Part shown: positions 18,654-28,341 of the stretch, one piece after another
How positions within the stretch are numbered: position 1 is the stretch's first letter
Layout: each line of letters begins with the position of its first letter
Assembly (NCBI GenBank): GCA_029238215.1
Contig: JAQWGN010000016.1
Coordinates: 1 to 64,000 of the forward strand
From: Flavobacteriaceae bacterium
GTDB taxonomy: Bacteria; Bacteroidota; Bacteroidia; Flavobacteriales; Flavobacteriaceae
Length of the DNA stretch: 64,000 bases
Reading direction: 5' to 3'
Translations under genes and position numbers: made by a program
The notes under the pieces: model-generated
Seen by the model: only the letters and a program-made list of their open reading frames with translations
The model's database searches: none
What the model was told of the DNA's origin: nothing

Positions 18654-19442
18654 ATGAAAAACAACGAAGTAATTGAACACATTGTAAATTGGCTCAAAAC
18701 CTACGCAACTCAAAACAATATGAATGGTTTTGTGGTAGGTGTTTCTGGGGGGATAGATTCAGCGTTAACATCAACGCTATGTGCCAGGACTGGACTTCCT
18801 ACTCTGTGCTTAGAAATGCCTATTAAGCAACAAAAAAATCAAGTAGACCGCGCGCAAGAGCACATAATGTGGTTGAAAAAAAACCATCCAAATGTAAGTG
18901 GTAAAACAATTAATTTGGACGCTGTTTTTTCTTCATTTTCATCTGTAACAAGTGGTGAAGACAACAGTAAAGAAGCCTTATTGTCTTTGGCCAATAGCAG
19001 GTCTAGACTTCGAATGACCACTTTATATTACTTTGCTGCACGAGAGCGTTATTTGGTTGCAGGAACAGGAAATAAAGTAGAAGATTTTGGGGTTGGGTTT
19101 TACACAAAATATGGAGACGGTGGCGTAGATATTAGCCCTATTGCTGACTTAATGAAGTCTGAAGTTGGTGCGCTTGCAAAAACACTAGGAATTAGTAAAG
19201 CCATACTAGAAGCACCTCCAACCGACGGGCTTTGGGATGACGATAGAAACGACGAACAACAGCTTGGGGCTACGTACAAGCAACTCGAGTGGGCCATGGA
19301 ACAACACCATACTGGAAAAAAAGCAACAGATTTTGTAGGAGAAAACGCACGTGTAATGACTGTTTTTTCACAACACCACAAGGCAAACACACACAAAATG
19401 AATCCTATTCCTGTTTGTGAAATACCTGACCAATTAAAATAA
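18654..19442 (+). CDS. nadE: NH3-dependent NAD(+) synthetase
   Basis: Amidates nicotinic acid adenine dinucleotide to NAD. The PP-loop SGGIDSAL is at 31-38 and the GTGNKVEDFGVGF motif follows in the middle. At 262 residues it lacks the glutaminase domain of long NadE forms, so it should use free ammonia. It is divergent from gldB with a 24-base gap between starts. A weak 7-bp inverted repeat (TTAAAAG/CTTTTAA) lies after the stop, but there is no convincing terminator before the response-regulator gene. Confidence 0.95.
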   Translation: MKNNEVIEHIVNWLKTYATQNNMNGFVVGVSGGIDSALTSTLCARTGLPTLCLEMPIKQQKNQVDRAQEHIMWLKKNHPNVSGKTINLDAVFSSFSSVTSGEDNSKEALLSLANSRSRLRMTTLYYFAARERYLVAGTGNKVEDFGVGFYTKYGDGGVDISPIADLMKSEVGALAKTLGISKAILEAPPTDGLWDDDRNDEQQLGATYKQLEWAMEQHHTGKKATDFVGENARVMTVFSQHHKANTHKMNPIPVCEIPDQLK

Positions 19443-19528
19443 ATCAACGCTTATTTTTGAAATTAAAAGCTTCTGTTAGCTCTTTTAAAGCGCTTTTTTT
19501 CTATTTTTAGAATCTATTACATCCTATA

Positions 19529-20164
19529 ATGATACGTGTATTTGTTGCCGACGCTCACCCCATTGTTCACAAAGGAGTTAAGGCTGTGTTTCGAAACTCA
19601 ACAACCATAAGTATTGTAGGCAAAGGACTTCATTACCGTGAACTTGTAGATTACTTAAGAACCAAAAAAGTTGGCGTTGTTTTATTAGAACTTGAGTTAC
19701 CAGGTTTTGATGGCTTACACTTACTTCGTGAATTAAAAGATAAGTATCCAACTGTACGCTTTCTTATTTTTAGCGCACTCAATGAAGAAATCTATGCCAT
19801 AAGCGGTCTTAAATCTGGCGCTTCGGGTTTTATATCTAAAAATAATTCGTTGAGTCACCTGCGTGAAGCAATCATTAAAATTAGTGAAGGCGGCGTTTAT
19901 ATAACCAATGAATTGGCGTCAATAATTGCCTTTAATGAAACAAGTACAAATCCAAGAGCAATCTTAGATAAACTTTCAGAACGTGAAATCCAAGTGTTGC
20001 GTTCTCTTGTAAAAGGAAAGCGAAATAAAGACATTGCAGACGCTATAAACATTAGTCCAAAAACAGTGAGCACCTATCGTGCTAGGATAATGAAAAAACT
20101 AAAGGCTAAAAATCTTATTGATTTGGTGCGTAAAACACAGCATATAGACCTAGACCTGTATTAA
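19529..20164 (+). CDS. NarL/LuxR-type response regulator with atypical receiver
   Basis: A 211-residue protein with an N-terminal receiver domain (about 2-120) and a C-terminal LuxR helix-turn-helix (about 148-200, LSEREIQVLRSLVKGKRNKDIA). It is unusual in the receiver: the phosphoacceptor position in the VLLELELPG strand is Glu54 instead of Asp, and the acidic pair near the N-terminus reads D-A rather than D-D. The conserved Lys (FISKN) is kept. It therefore probably does not undergo normal aspartyl phosphorylation. No histidine kinase is nearby. A TATTTTTA element (19502-19509) may be its promoter. Its stop overlaps convergent dnaG by 4 bases. Confidence 0.88.
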   Translation: MIRVFVADAHPIVHKGVKAVFRNSTTISIVGKGLHYRELVDYLRTKKVGVVLLELELPGFDGLHLLRELKDKYPTVRFLIFSALNEEIYAISGLKSGASGFISKNNSLSHLREAIIKISEGGVYITNELASIIAFNETSTNPRAILDKLSEREIQVLRSLVKGKRNKDIADAINISPKTVSTYRARIMKKLKAKNLIDLVRKTQHIDLDLY

Positions 20165-22116
20165 ACGACTCGATTCAATCGTTCGCTTAACACCTTTTTT
20201 AATTTATGGTACTGTACAATTTCCTCTAGCAGTTCTGCATGATGTACTTGATGATCGTTTTCAGTTTCGCCTTGAAGTGCTCCAACTTTTTCATCAATTA
20301 GCTGACAGCGAAAACGCAATATAATTTCGTGTATCCACCTATTCAACAAAGAAGACTTTTCATCGACATATATATTTTTTCGCGCCCAATCATGAAGTGG
20401 ATATTGCTCGTCTTGAAGAAGTAGATCAGAAACTTCAGTAGCAAGTGCCGCAGGTAAATGAGAGACAAAAGCATCCATCTGGAGGGTTTCCTGTTCATTA
20501 AGTGCTTCTAAAATTTTGGGATAAAGCGTTTTAAAAGAATTTGTAGTAAACGCAATCTCATCTTGTTGTAAATCAAGATATATCTTTTCAAAAACACGTG
20601 CTTTAATTGTTGACGAAACTGTTTTTAATTCTCCTGAAGCATCATCTGTTTGCAAGACAGGTTCCTCAAAAACCACTTCTTCATGCCCATGAAGCAATAA
20701 AATTTTGATGATATTTTTTTCTAATTCAAAACGTGTACTTACTTGAGAAGCTCCCTGCTTTTGAGAGACAATAGCCATTGGCTTTTGATCTGCTCTGGCA
20801 TTGGGTTTACTATCTTTTTTTTGAGATACTTGTGCCAAGGTAGAAAACAGTACCTCCTCGCTAATATCCATTAAGGCTGCACACGACTGCACATAAACTT
20901 CCTGCTTAATACGATCTGGTATTTTAGCAATACTTTGAACCATTTCACGGATAGTTTCCGCTTTTTTTATAGGGTCTTGAGCAGCTTCATCAATCAATAG
21001 TGCTGCCTTAAACTGAATGAAATCTTTTGCGTTTTCTAGCAAGAATGCATCTAGCTCTTCCTTCGTATGTGTTCGGGCAAAGCTATCAGGATCTTCACCT
21101 TGTGGAAACGAACAGACGCGAACATTCATTCCTGCCTCTAAAATCAAATCAATGCCCCTAATAGAAGCCCGTAGCCCTGCTGCATCGCCATCAAAAAGCA
21201 CTGTAATGTTAGGGGTTAGTCTTCTAATAAGTCTAATTTGATCAGGAGTAAGTGCTGTCCCCGATGAAGAAACTACATTCTTTACACCAGATTGATGCAT
21301 TTGAATCACATCGGTATACCCTTCAACTAAAAAGCAGTTGTTATCTTTAGCAATCTGCTGTTTTCCCTGGTACAGCCCGTACAAAACTTTACTTTTGTTG
21401 TAAATCTCGCTTTCGGGCGAATTCATGTATTTGGCTGCTTTTTTATCTTGAGTAAGGATACGTCCTCCAAAACCTAATACACGCCCAGACATGCTGTGAA
21501 TGGGAAACATCACACGTCCTTTAAATCGATCAAATTTCTTATCCTCTTTTACGATAGTTAGGCCGGTTTGCTCCAAAAAACTTAATTGATATCCGGATTT
21601 TAGTGAAGCATCGGTAAGTGCAGTCCATTCATTGGGAGAGTACCCCAATTCAAATTGAAGAATGGTTTCATCAGTGAACCCTCGCTCTTTAAAATAGCTA
21701 AGTCCAATGGCTTTTCCTTGAGCGGATTCCCAAAGTGCATCCTTAAAAAAAGACATGGCATATGAACTAACCAAATACATGCTTTCACGATTACTCGCTG
21801 CGGCTTTTTGCTCGTCATTTTGCTCAGTTTCTTCAATTTCAATATTATACTTTTTAGCTAAAAACCGAATCGCTTCTGGATAGGAGAAGTGTTCATGCTC
21901 CATTAAAAAAGCAACGACATTACCTCCCTTACCACTAGAAAAGTCTTTCCATATTTGCTTTACAGGTGAGACCATAAAACTCGGAGTTCGCTCCTCGGAA
22001 AAAGGACTAAGTCCTTTGTAATTAGACCCCGATTTTTTGAGTTGGACAAAATCGCCAATAACCTCCTCTAAACGGGCAGTCTCAAAAACAGCATCAATGG
22101 TGGATTTTAAAATCAC
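20161..22116 (-). CDS. dnaG: DNA primase DnaG
   Basis: Synthesises RNA primers at the replication fork. The N-terminal CHC2-type domain (about 1-100) is recognisable, but its four zinc ligands are replaced by Ser37, Ser40, Asp58 and Ser61, with the usual 3-18-3 spacing kept. The TOPRIM core has VEGYTD and LFDGDAAG. The C-terminal region (about 430-651) should bind the helicase DnaB. The start is GTG at 22116 (MILKSTIDAVFETA), which matches the family. Length 651. The loss of zinc ligands is also my recollection of other Flavobacteriaceae DnaG sequences. Confidence 0.95.
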   Translation of the reverse strand: MILKSTIDAVFETARLEEVIGDFVQLKKSGSNYKGLSPFSEERTPSFMVSPVKQIWKDFSSGKGGNVVAFLMEHEHFSYPEAIRFLAKKYNIEIEETEQNDEQKAAASNRESMYLVSSYAMSFFKDALWESAQGKAIGLSYFKERGFTDETILQFELGYSPNEWTALTDASLKSGYQLSFLEQTGLTIVKEDKKFDRFKGRVMFPIHSMSGRVLGFGGRILTQDKKAAKYMNSPESEIYNKSKVLYGLYQGKQQIAKDNNCFLVEGYTDVIQMHQSGVKNVVSSSGTALTPDQIRLIRRLTPNITVLFDGDAAGLRASIRGIDLILEAGMNVRVCSFPQGEDPDSFARTHTKEELDAFLLENAKDFIQFKAALLIDEAAQDPIKKAETIREMVQSIAKIPDRIKQEVYVQSCAALMDISEEVLFSTLAQVSQKKDSKPNARADQKPMAIVSQKQGASQVSTRFELEKNIIKILLLHGHEEVVFEEPVLQTDDASGELKTVSSTIKARVFEKIYLDLQQDEIAFTTNSFKTLYPKILEALNEQETLQMDAFVSHLPAALATEVSDLLLQDEQYPLHDWARKNIYVDEKSSLLNRWIHEIILRFRCQLIDEKVGALQGETENDHQVHHAELLEEIVQYHKLKKVLSERLNRVV

Positions 22117-22155
22117 AGTTAAATATTGAGCTCTAAAATAAGGATTTATGCAATG

Positions 22156-23133
22156 TTATTTTTTACGTTCTATAACGTAGCGCACCATAGCTTCAAGCGC
22201 ATCGCGAAATTCATTCTTTGGAAACACATGCAACTGTTCTAAGGCCATGTCCTTATAAGCATGCATCTGCTTTTGGGCATATGTAAGGCCGCCTCTTTCT
22301 TTTACAAGAGCAATAACAGCTTTTACACGTTTTTTATCTTTATTGTGATGACGTATTGATTGCAACAACCACTTCTTTTCACGATCGGAAACACTGTTCA
22401 ACACATGAATAAGTGGTAAGGTCATTTTCTTTTCGCGTATATCAATTCCAGTTGGTTTTCCAATCTTAGATTCACTATAATCAAATAGATCATCTTTAAT
22501 TTGAAACGCCATCCCTATATATTCACCAAACTTGCGCATTTGTTCTACTGTAGACTCAGTTGCGTGTACAGAAGCCGCACCCAAAGCACAACAGGAAGCT
22601 ATTAGCGTCGCTGTTTTTTGCCGAATAATTTCTTTGTAAACCGGTTCATCAATATCTAAATGTCGGGTTTTTTCAATTTGCAACAATTCCCCTTGGCTCA
22701 TTTCACGTACCGCAACTGAAATAATTTCGAGCAGATCGAAATCTTTATGGTCAATGCAAAGCAACAGTCCTTTAGAGAGTAAATAGTCTCCAACCAATAC
22801 GGCAATTTTATTTTTCCATAATGCATTAATAGAAAAGAATCCACGGCGTTCGTAACTCTCATCAACCACATCATCATGCACTAAAGTGGCCGTATGGATT
22901 AGTTCAATCACAGATGCTGCGCGATAGCTACGCTCGTTTACTGTATTTTGTCCCAATAGTTTTGCTGTCAGAAAAACAAACATAGGGCGCATTTGCTTGC
23001 CCTTCCTGTTTACTATATAATAGGTGATTCTATTTAGCAGAGCTACTTTGGAGTGCATTGAAGCGGAAAACTTTTCCTCAAAAAGTTCCATTTCACTGGC
23101 AATAGGTTGTTTAAGCTGCTCTGTAATTTTCAT
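22156..23133 (-). CDS. Polyprenyl diphosphate synthase (trans, long chain)
   Basis: A 325-residue trans-isoprenyl diphosphate synthase, likely making the side chain of menaquinone. The two aspartate-rich motifs are DDVVD (in LVHDDVVDES) and DDLFD (in QIKDDLFDY). The start at 23133 (MKITEQLKQP) is preferred over one six codons upstream, because it gives the usual N-terminus. Chain length (hexa-, hepta- or octaprenyl) cannot be fixed from the sequence by eye. It lies 39 bases upstream of dnaG and 62 bases downstream of rlmN on the same strand. Confidence 0.9.
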   Translation of the reverse strand: MKITEQLKQPIASEMELFEEKFSASMHSKVALLNRITYYIVNRKGKQMRPMFVFLTAKLLGQNTVNERSYRAASVIELIHTATLVHDDVVDESYERRGFFSINALWKNKIAVLVGDYLLSKGLLLCIDHKDFDLLEIISVAVREMSQGELLQIEKTRHLDIDEPVYKEIIRQKTATLIASCCALGAASVHATESTVEQMRKFGEYIGMAFQIKDDLFDYSESKIGKPTGIDIREKKMTLPLIHVLNSVSDREKKWLLQSIRHHNKDKKRVKAVIALVKERGGLTYAQKQMHAYKDMALEQLHVFPKNEFRDALEAMVRYVIERKK

Positions 23134-23195
23134 TGGTACGTAAAGATACAATAAAGCGAGTTACATGAATTTTAATCCCCTAGCTATACACAAAA

Positions 23196-24245
23196 TTATA
23201 TCGATTTATTTGCCAATTGTCCGCAAGCTGCATCAATATCTTTACCTCTAGAGCGGCGTAAGGTTACGGGTATGTGATGTTTACTTAATTCACGCATATA
23301 CGCATCAACAGCAGTAGCGTCTGCCTGTGCAAAACTGTCGTCTCCTATAGGATTGTATTCAATAAGATTAACTTTAGAAGGAGTGTGTTTACAAAAACGA
23401 ACTAATGCCTGTATCTCTTCCTGAGTATCATTGATATCTTTCCAAACCACATACTCGTACGTAACACGCTCTTTCGTTTTTGAAAACCAATACTGAATGG
23501 CTTCTTTCAACGACGTCAACGGAAACTTGTCGCTAAAAGGCATAATACTATTTCGCGTTTCCTCGATAGCGCTATGTAAGGACACCGCTAGCTTAAAGCG
23601 AGGGTATTCATCGGCCATTTTCTTAATCATTTTCGGAACTCCTGAAGTAGACACCGTTATGCGCTTTGCCGACATCCCCATGCCCTCTGGACTTGTGATT
23701 TTTTCAATGGCCTTCATCACGTTGGGGTAGTTCATCAAAGGCTCACCCATTCCCATAAAAACAATATTAGAAAGTGGTCGGTCGTAGGCTTCTAAACTTT
23801 GGCGATTTAACGTTGCTACTTGATCAAAAATCTCATCAGGATTTAGGTTTCTCATGCGCTTTAACTGGGCAGTTGCGCAAAATGTACAGTCCAAACTACA
23901 ACCTACCTGGCTCGAAACACATGCGGTACTACGAGTGTCAGTTGGGATTAGAACAGACTCAACAATTTTTCCATCGTGCAAACGGACTGCATTTTTTAGC
24001 GTCCCATCACTACTTTTTTGCACTTGGTCTAAATCGGCATGATTAATTACAAAATATTCGGAGAGTAGAGATCGATGGGCTTTTGACAGGTTGGTCATTT
24101 GATCAAAGTCTATCGCTGCCTTTTGCCACAGCCACTCATATACTTGGTTGCCGTGAAAAGCAGGAATACCATGTTCCACAAAAAAAGAACGAAGCTCTTC
24201 CTTGGTACGTCGACGGATGTCTTTCCGAACGGCGTTCATACTCAT
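23196..24245 (-). CDS. rlmN: Dual-specificity RNA methyltransferase RlmN
   Basis: Radical-SAM enzyme that methylates C2 of A2503 in 23S rRNA and A37 of some tRNAs. The iron-sulfur cluster motif is CxxxCxxC at Cys116, Cys120 and Cys123. The two cysteines of the methyl-transfer mechanism appear as Cys109 and Cys341 (DAACGQL). Length 349 is normal. The start is one base upstream of the queA stop on the same strand; a second Met two codons in is possible. Confidence 0.95.
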   Translation of the reverse strand: MSMNAVRKDIRRRTKEELRSFFVEHGIPAFHGNQVYEWLWQKAAIDFDQMTNLSKAHRSLLSEYFVINHADLDQVQKSSDGTLKNAVRLHDGKIVESVLIPTDTRSTACVSSQVGCSLDCTFCATAQLKRMRNLNPDEIFDQVATLNRQSLEAYDRPLSNIVFMGMGEPLMNYPNVMKAIEKITSPEGMGMSAKRITVSTSGVPKMIKKMADEYPRFKLAVSLHSAIEETRNSIMPFSDKFPLTSLKEAIQYWFSKTKERVTYEYVVWKDINDTQEEIQALVRFCKHTPSKVNLIEYNPIGDDSFAQADATAVDAYMRELSKHHIPVTLRRSRGKDIDAACGQLANKSI

Positions 24246-25295
24246 TTATAAAATAAGCATCGCGTCCCCGTAAGAGTAAAAGCGATACTTATGGCTAATT
24301 GCCTCATCATAAGCTCTTTTCATGAAATCATGACCAGCAAATGCTGATACCATCATTAAAAGCGTTGACTTTGGTAAGTGAAAATTGGTTACTAAAGCAT
24401 CCCCAATTTTAAAATCATACGGAGGAAAAATAAATTTATGCGTCCAGCCTTGGTATGGGTTTAACGAGTTGCTTGAAGATACTGATGACTCAAGAGCACG
24501 CATTGAAGTTGTACCGACAGCACAAACGCGACTCCCTCTAGATTTTGCTTGATTAACAAGTGCTGTTGCATGATCGTCAATGGCTAATTCCTCAGAGTCC
24601 ATCTTGTGCTTGGACAAATCTTCTACTTCCACAGGATTAAAAGTACCAAGACCAACATGGAGTGTGATTTCAGCCAAATCAACTCCTTTTATTTCAAGGC
24701 GTTTCAATAAATGTTTAGAAAAATGAAGTCCAGCTGTTGGAGCAGCAACAGCTCCTTCATGCTTAGCATAAATAGTTTGGTAACGCTCACGATCAAATTC
24801 ATCTTCTGGGCGTTTAATATACTTTGGCAAAGGAGTTTGGCCTAACTGTTTAAGTTTATTGCGAAACTCATCATAGCTGCCATCAAACAAGAAACGAAGG
24901 GTTCTTCCACGTGAGGTCGTGTTGTCAATAACCTCAGCAACAAGCGATTCGTCTTCTCCAAAATACAACTTGTTACCAATTCTTATTTTACGTGCAGGAT
25001 CAACCAAAACATCCCAAAGGCGTTGTTCTTTATTTAGTTCCCGTAGCAAGAAAACTTCAATGCGTGCGCCTGTTTTTTCTTTGTTTCCCATAAGACGAGC
25101 TGGAAAAACTTTGGTATTGTTTAATACCATTACGTCGCCCTCGTCAAAGTAGTCCGTGATATCTTTAAAAAGTTTATGCTCTATGGTTTGCGTATCGCGG
25201 TGAAGAACCATTAGTTTAGATTCATCTCTGTGCTCTGCAGGATGCTCTGCTAATAATTCGGTTGGAAGGTCAAAGCTAAAGTGTGATAATTTCAT
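24246..25295 (-). CDS. queA: S-adenosylmethionine:tRNA ribosyltransferase-isomerase
   Basis: Transfers and isomerises the ribose of SAM onto 7-aminomethyl-deazaguanine in tRNA, making epoxyqueuosine. Family signatures seen: [12 protein letters not shown]-terminus, [26 protein letters not shown] and [11 protein letters not shown]. Length 349 is normal. It lies directly upstream of rlmN (abutting), so the two tRNA/rRNA modification genes are co-transcribed, at the end of the aromatic amino acid operon. Confidence 0.96.
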   Translation of the reverse strand: MKLSHFSFDLPTELLAEHPAEHRDESKLMVLHRDTQTIEHKLFKDITDYFDEGDVMVLNNTKVFPARLMGNKEKTGARIEVFLLRELNKEQRLWDVLVDPARKIRIGNKLYFGEDESLVAEVIDNTTSRGRTLRFLFDGSYDEFRNKLKQLGQTPLPKYIKRPEDEFDRERYQTIYAKHEGAVAAPTAGLHFSKHLLKRLEIKGVDLAEITLHVGLGTFNPVEVEDLSKHKMDSEELAIDDHATALVNQAKSRGSRVCAVGTTSMRALESSVSSSNSLNPYQGWTHKFIFPPYDFKIGDALVTNFHLPKSTLLMMVSAFAGHDFMKRAYDEAISHKYRFYSYGDAMLIL

Positions 25296-25352
25296 ATATA
25301 AATGGAAAGCGGCAAATATACTGCGCCAGCATAGGGGATGTCAAGGATTTTG

Positions 25353-26585
25353 TCAATTATTTATCGAAGAAACTGTAAATCCTAAGGTTTTCAGGTCATC
25401 CCAGAAGGAAGGATACGATTTTGACACTACATCGGCGTCATTAATTTCGATAGGAACACAAAGCCCTAGTGGCGCAAATGCCATGGCCATACGGTGGTCA
25501 TGATATGTATCTATGGCTACATTCTCCACAACATCACCTTTACGTGCCGCTAAATGAAGGGAATCGTTTGTAACGCGAATCGATGCTCCCAATTTTCCTA
25601 GCTCATTTTGAAGTGCCAACAACCTATCAGTCTCTTTTATTTTTAAGGTATGAAGCCCCGTTAAGTCACAAGAAACTCCCAATCCAAAACAACTAACCAC
25701 AATGGTCTGCGCGATATCAGGTGCTTTTATCAAATTGAGTTCGATGTGTGGTTTCACGTTGTTTGACTTTTCAAGATGTAAGGTGTTTTCTTCAAAAGTA
25801 GCTTTAACGCCAAGTTGCTTGTAAATATCTACCAAAACCCGATCGCCTTGTAGACTGTCGTTTGTGTAATTCTTTATCGATATCGCAGCATTTTTTCCTA
25901 AAGCCACCAAACTAAAATGATATGATGCAGAACTCCAGTCAGACTCTACAACCAATGTTTTTGCTGCTATATTAACTTGAGGAAATACCTGAATCGTTTG
26001 CCCTTCAAAAACAGCGGTTATTCCAGCTCTTTGCAAGAGGGAGCAGGTCATGTTGATGTAAGGAATAGAAGTGATTTCTCCAACCAAATGGATTGTCAAT
26101 CCGTTGGCTAGCTTTGGCGCAATCAACATTAGTGAAGTTATGTACTGGCTACTAACATTTGCAGCAAGAGTAACCTTAGAAGCAGTAATTTGTTTTCCTG
26201 CAATGCGCAAGGGAGGATAGCCTTCTTCTTTCTCATATTGAATCGATGCTCCTAATGATCGAAGGGATTCAACTAAAAGTTTTACAGGACGTTCTTGCAT
26301 TCGCTTTGATCCCGTAAGGATCTTTTCCAATCCCGGTTTAGTTGCAAAATAGGATGTGAGAAAACGCATTGTTGTTCCCGCATGTCCAATATCTATCGTT
26401 TTGTCATCTGAAAGCAATCCACGAATCATGGCTTGGGTGTCATCAGAATTGGATAGATTTTCTAATGCAAGATCTGGATATAAGGCCTGAAGAATTAGGA
26501 GTCTATTCGACTCACTTTTTGATCCTGTAATGACACAACTTCCATTTGGATGCTGCGTTGTGTGTGTTAAACGCAACGTGCTCAT
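25353..26585 (-). CDS. aroA: 3-phosphoshikimate 1-carboxyvinyltransferase (EPSP synthase)
   Basis: Sixth step of the shikimate pathway, joining phosphoenolpyruvate to shikimate 3-phosphate. The N-terminal GSKSESNRLLILQAL, the HAGTTMRFLTSYFA loop, and the C-terminal KETDR and DHRMAMAFA motifs are present. It is 410 residues, and the N-terminus keeps Lys/Ser/Arg in the substrate-binding segment. The PEP-site loop reads HAGTTMRF rather than the NAGTAMRP of enterobacteria, which is usual in Bacteroidota. It overlaps the MazG-like gene by 4 bases and belongs to the attenuator-controlled aromatic operon by continuity. Confidence 0.95.
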   Translation of the reverse strand: MSTLRLTHTTQHPNGSCVITGSKSESNRLLILQALYPDLALENLSNSDDTQAMIRGLLSDDKTIDIGHAGTTMRFLTSYFATKPGLEKILTGSKRMQERPVKLLVESLRSLGASIQYEKEEGYPPLRIAGKQITASKVTLAANVSSQYITSLMLIAPKLANGLTIHLVGEITSIPYINMTCSLLQRAGITAVFEGQTIQVFPQVNIAAKTLVVESDWSSASYHFSLVALGKNAAISIKNYTNDSLQGDRVLVDIYKQLGVKATFEENTLHLEKSNNVKPHIELNLIKAPDIAQTIVVSCFGLGVSCDLTGLHTLKIKETDRLLALQNELGKLGASIRVTNDSLHLAARKGDVVENVAIDTYHDHRMAMAFAPLGLCVPIEINDADVVSKSYPSFWDDLKTLGFTVSSINN

Positions 26586-26911
26586 GAACGTAATTTTGGA
26601 TTGTTGTGGTGGCGGTCGTGATCGCGTTTGGTTTTTAAATCGAGTTTACGATCAAACGCTTCTTGCAAATTGGTATCCGTTTGATTGGCCAAACACAGAA
26701 GTACAAAAAGTACATCGGCAAGTTCCTCACCCAAATCTTTGGTCTTGTCACTTTCTTTTTCAGACTGCTCTCCATAGCGTCGTGCAATAATGCGGGCAAC
26801 TTCACCTACTTCCTCGGTGAGCTGTGCCATATTGGTAAGCTCGTTAAAGTAGCGTACGCCGTGGGATTTAATCCATTGGTCAACCGATTGTTGCGCATCT
26901 TGAATATTCAT
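26582..26911 (-). CDS. MazG-like nucleotide pyrophosphohydrolase
   Basis: A 109-residue single-domain all-alpha NTP pyrophosphohydrolase. The metal-binding pattern EEVGEVARIIARRYGE followed by DLGEELADVLFVLLCLAN matches the EExxE...ExxD motif of MazG/dUTPase-like enzymes. It probably hydrolyses a non-canonical or excess nucleotide; the substrate is unknown. It overlaps dtd and aroA by 4 bases each, so it is translated within the aromatic operon, an arrangement without an obvious functional reason. Confidence 0.88.
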   Translation of the reverse strand: MNIQDAQQSVDQWIKSHGVRYFNELTNMAQLTEEVGEVARIIARRYGEQSEKESDKTKDLGEELADVLFVLLCLANQTDTNLQEAFDRKLDLKTKRDHDRHHNNPKLRS

Positions 26912-27363
26912 AAGTTTTTATTTTTAGAATCAATCGAAATCGTGACAGGTCCGTCGTTTATTAGTTCTATTTGCATGTCTGCACCAAAAATACCGTGCTT
27001 CACTGGTTTTCCCATAACATGCCTTGCTTTTTCTAAGAACTGTTCGTACAAGGGTACCGCAATCTCATGCCGTGCAGCATTGGTATACGATGGTCGATTT
27101 CCTTTTTTGGTTTTGGCAAAAAGAGTAAATTGACTTACAACCAATAGTTCGCCATCCAATTCCAAAACACTGTTGTTCATCAATTCCTTTTCATCGTTAA
27201 AAATACGCATGTTAACGATTTTATTAAGCAACCAATCTATGTCTTCAGAAGTATCTCTTTGTGTAATTCCCAATAGCACGACTAATCCCGGTCCAATACT
27301 ATTTACATGGGTTTGATTGGCGGTTACTTTGGCTTGGCTTACACGTTGTATTATTGCTCTCAT
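26908..27363 (-). CDS. dtd: D-aminoacyl-tRNA deacylase
   Basis: Removes D-amino acids (and glycine) mischarged on tRNA. The sequence begins MRAIIQRVSQAKVT, and the catalytic and chirality-checking motifs are seen as SQFTLFA and, near the C-terminus, the GPVTI (Gly-Pro) pair within NDGPVTI. Length 151 is normal. The start at 27363 is preferred to one three codons upstream because it matches the family N-terminus and overlaps the rsgA stop. Confidence 0.94.
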   Translation of the reverse strand: MRAIIQRVSQAKVTANQTHVNSIGPGLVVLLGITQRDTSEDIDWLLNKIVNMRIFNDEKELMNNSVLELDGELLVVSQFTLFAKTKKGNRPSYTNAARHEIAVPLYEQFLEKARHVMGKPVKHGIFGADMQIELINDGPVTISIDSKNKNL

Positions 27364-28307
27364 GAATCCCAAAAATCGGTTCGATAATGCTGGTCTTCAC
27401 CCTCTAACATTTGCACATAGCTTTTGTACCGTGAAGACGCTATTTCTTCATTTGCCACGGCTTCTTTAATCGCACATTTTGGTTCGTCTAGGTGTAAACA
27501 GTTGTTGAATTTACAATGGTCTTTTCTAGAGAAAAACTCACGGAAATAATCTCCAATTTCTTCTTTCTCCATATTCACCACACCAAATCCTCGAATGCCT
27601 GGAGTATCAACAATACGTGCTTCAAAATCCAAATCATGCATTTCGGCAAAGGTAGTGGTGTGCTGCCCTTGCTGGTGTTGGGAAGAAATGGCTGCTGTTT
27701 TGATTTCTAATCCAGGAGCAAGGCTATTCACTAGTGTAGATTTTCCCACGCCACTATGTCCAGAAAGCATACAGGTTTTTCCTTTCATCCAACGCTTCAC
27801 CTTGTCTAAGTTTGTCCCTTGAAGCGCCGATATTTCTACACACGTATAGCCAATGGCAGTGTACAAGTCTCGCAACTGATGCATTTGTTCGGTTTCTTCA
27901 TTGCTGTATACATCCTCTTTGTTAAACAACAAAATGGTTTCAATATCGTAAGCCTCGGCCGTAGCTAAAAATCGATCGATGAACGCGGGATATGTTGGAG
28001 GGTTATTTACTGTCACCAACAAAAAAGCACGGTCTATATTGGCTGCAATAATGTGAATTTGCTTAGACAGGTTTACCGACTTTCGAACAATATAGTTTTT
28101 TCGCTCATGAATGTGCGTTATCACTCCCTGAGTGCCATCTTGAGTTTTCTCAATTGAAACATCAACAACATCACCAACGGCAACAGGGTTGGTGCTTGTT
28201 AAGCCCTCAATACGAAATTTCCCCTTAATACGACAGGGAATAAGTGCGCCTTGGGCATCCTTTACATGATACCAGCTACCCGTTGATTTGTACACGACTC
28301 CTGTCAT
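27360..28307 (-). CDS. rsgA: Ribosome small subunit-dependent GTPase RsgA
   Basis: Circularly permuted GTPase that assists late 30S maturation. An N-terminal OB-fold (about 1-70) is followed by the GTPase domain with permuted motifs (FNKED, then the P-loop GHSGVGKST, then DTPGIRGFG). A C-terminal zinc finger has C-x5-C-x-H-x5-C spacing in CKFNNCLHLDEPKC. Length 315 is normal. It overlaps dtd by 4 bases and is 34 bases downstream of the DAHP synthase gene. Confidence 0.95.
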   Translation of the reverse strand: MTGVVYKSTGSWYHVKDAQGALIPCRIKGKFRIEGLTSTNPVAVGDVVDVSIEKTQDGTQGVITHIHERKNYIVRKSVNLSKQIHIIAANIDRAFLLVTVNNPPTYPAFIDRFLATAEAYDIETILLFNKEDVYSNEETEQMHQLRDLYTAIGYTCVEISALQGTNLDKVKRWMKGKTCMLSGHSGVGKSTLVNSLAPGLEIKTAAISSQHQQGQHTTTFAEMHDLDFEARIVDTPGIRGFGVVNMEKEEIGDYFREFFSRKDHCKFNNCLHLDEPKCAIKEAVANEEIASSRYKSYVQMLEGEDQHYRTDFWDS

Positions 28308-28341
28308 AGCACCAAATTAACGGATTTCTGGGTCATATGCA

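Noticed and set aside
26663-27133. 156-residue plus-strand frame
   Set aside because: It runs antisense across the MazG-like and dtd genes, both with strong family motifs; no promoter or homology-like pattern supports it.
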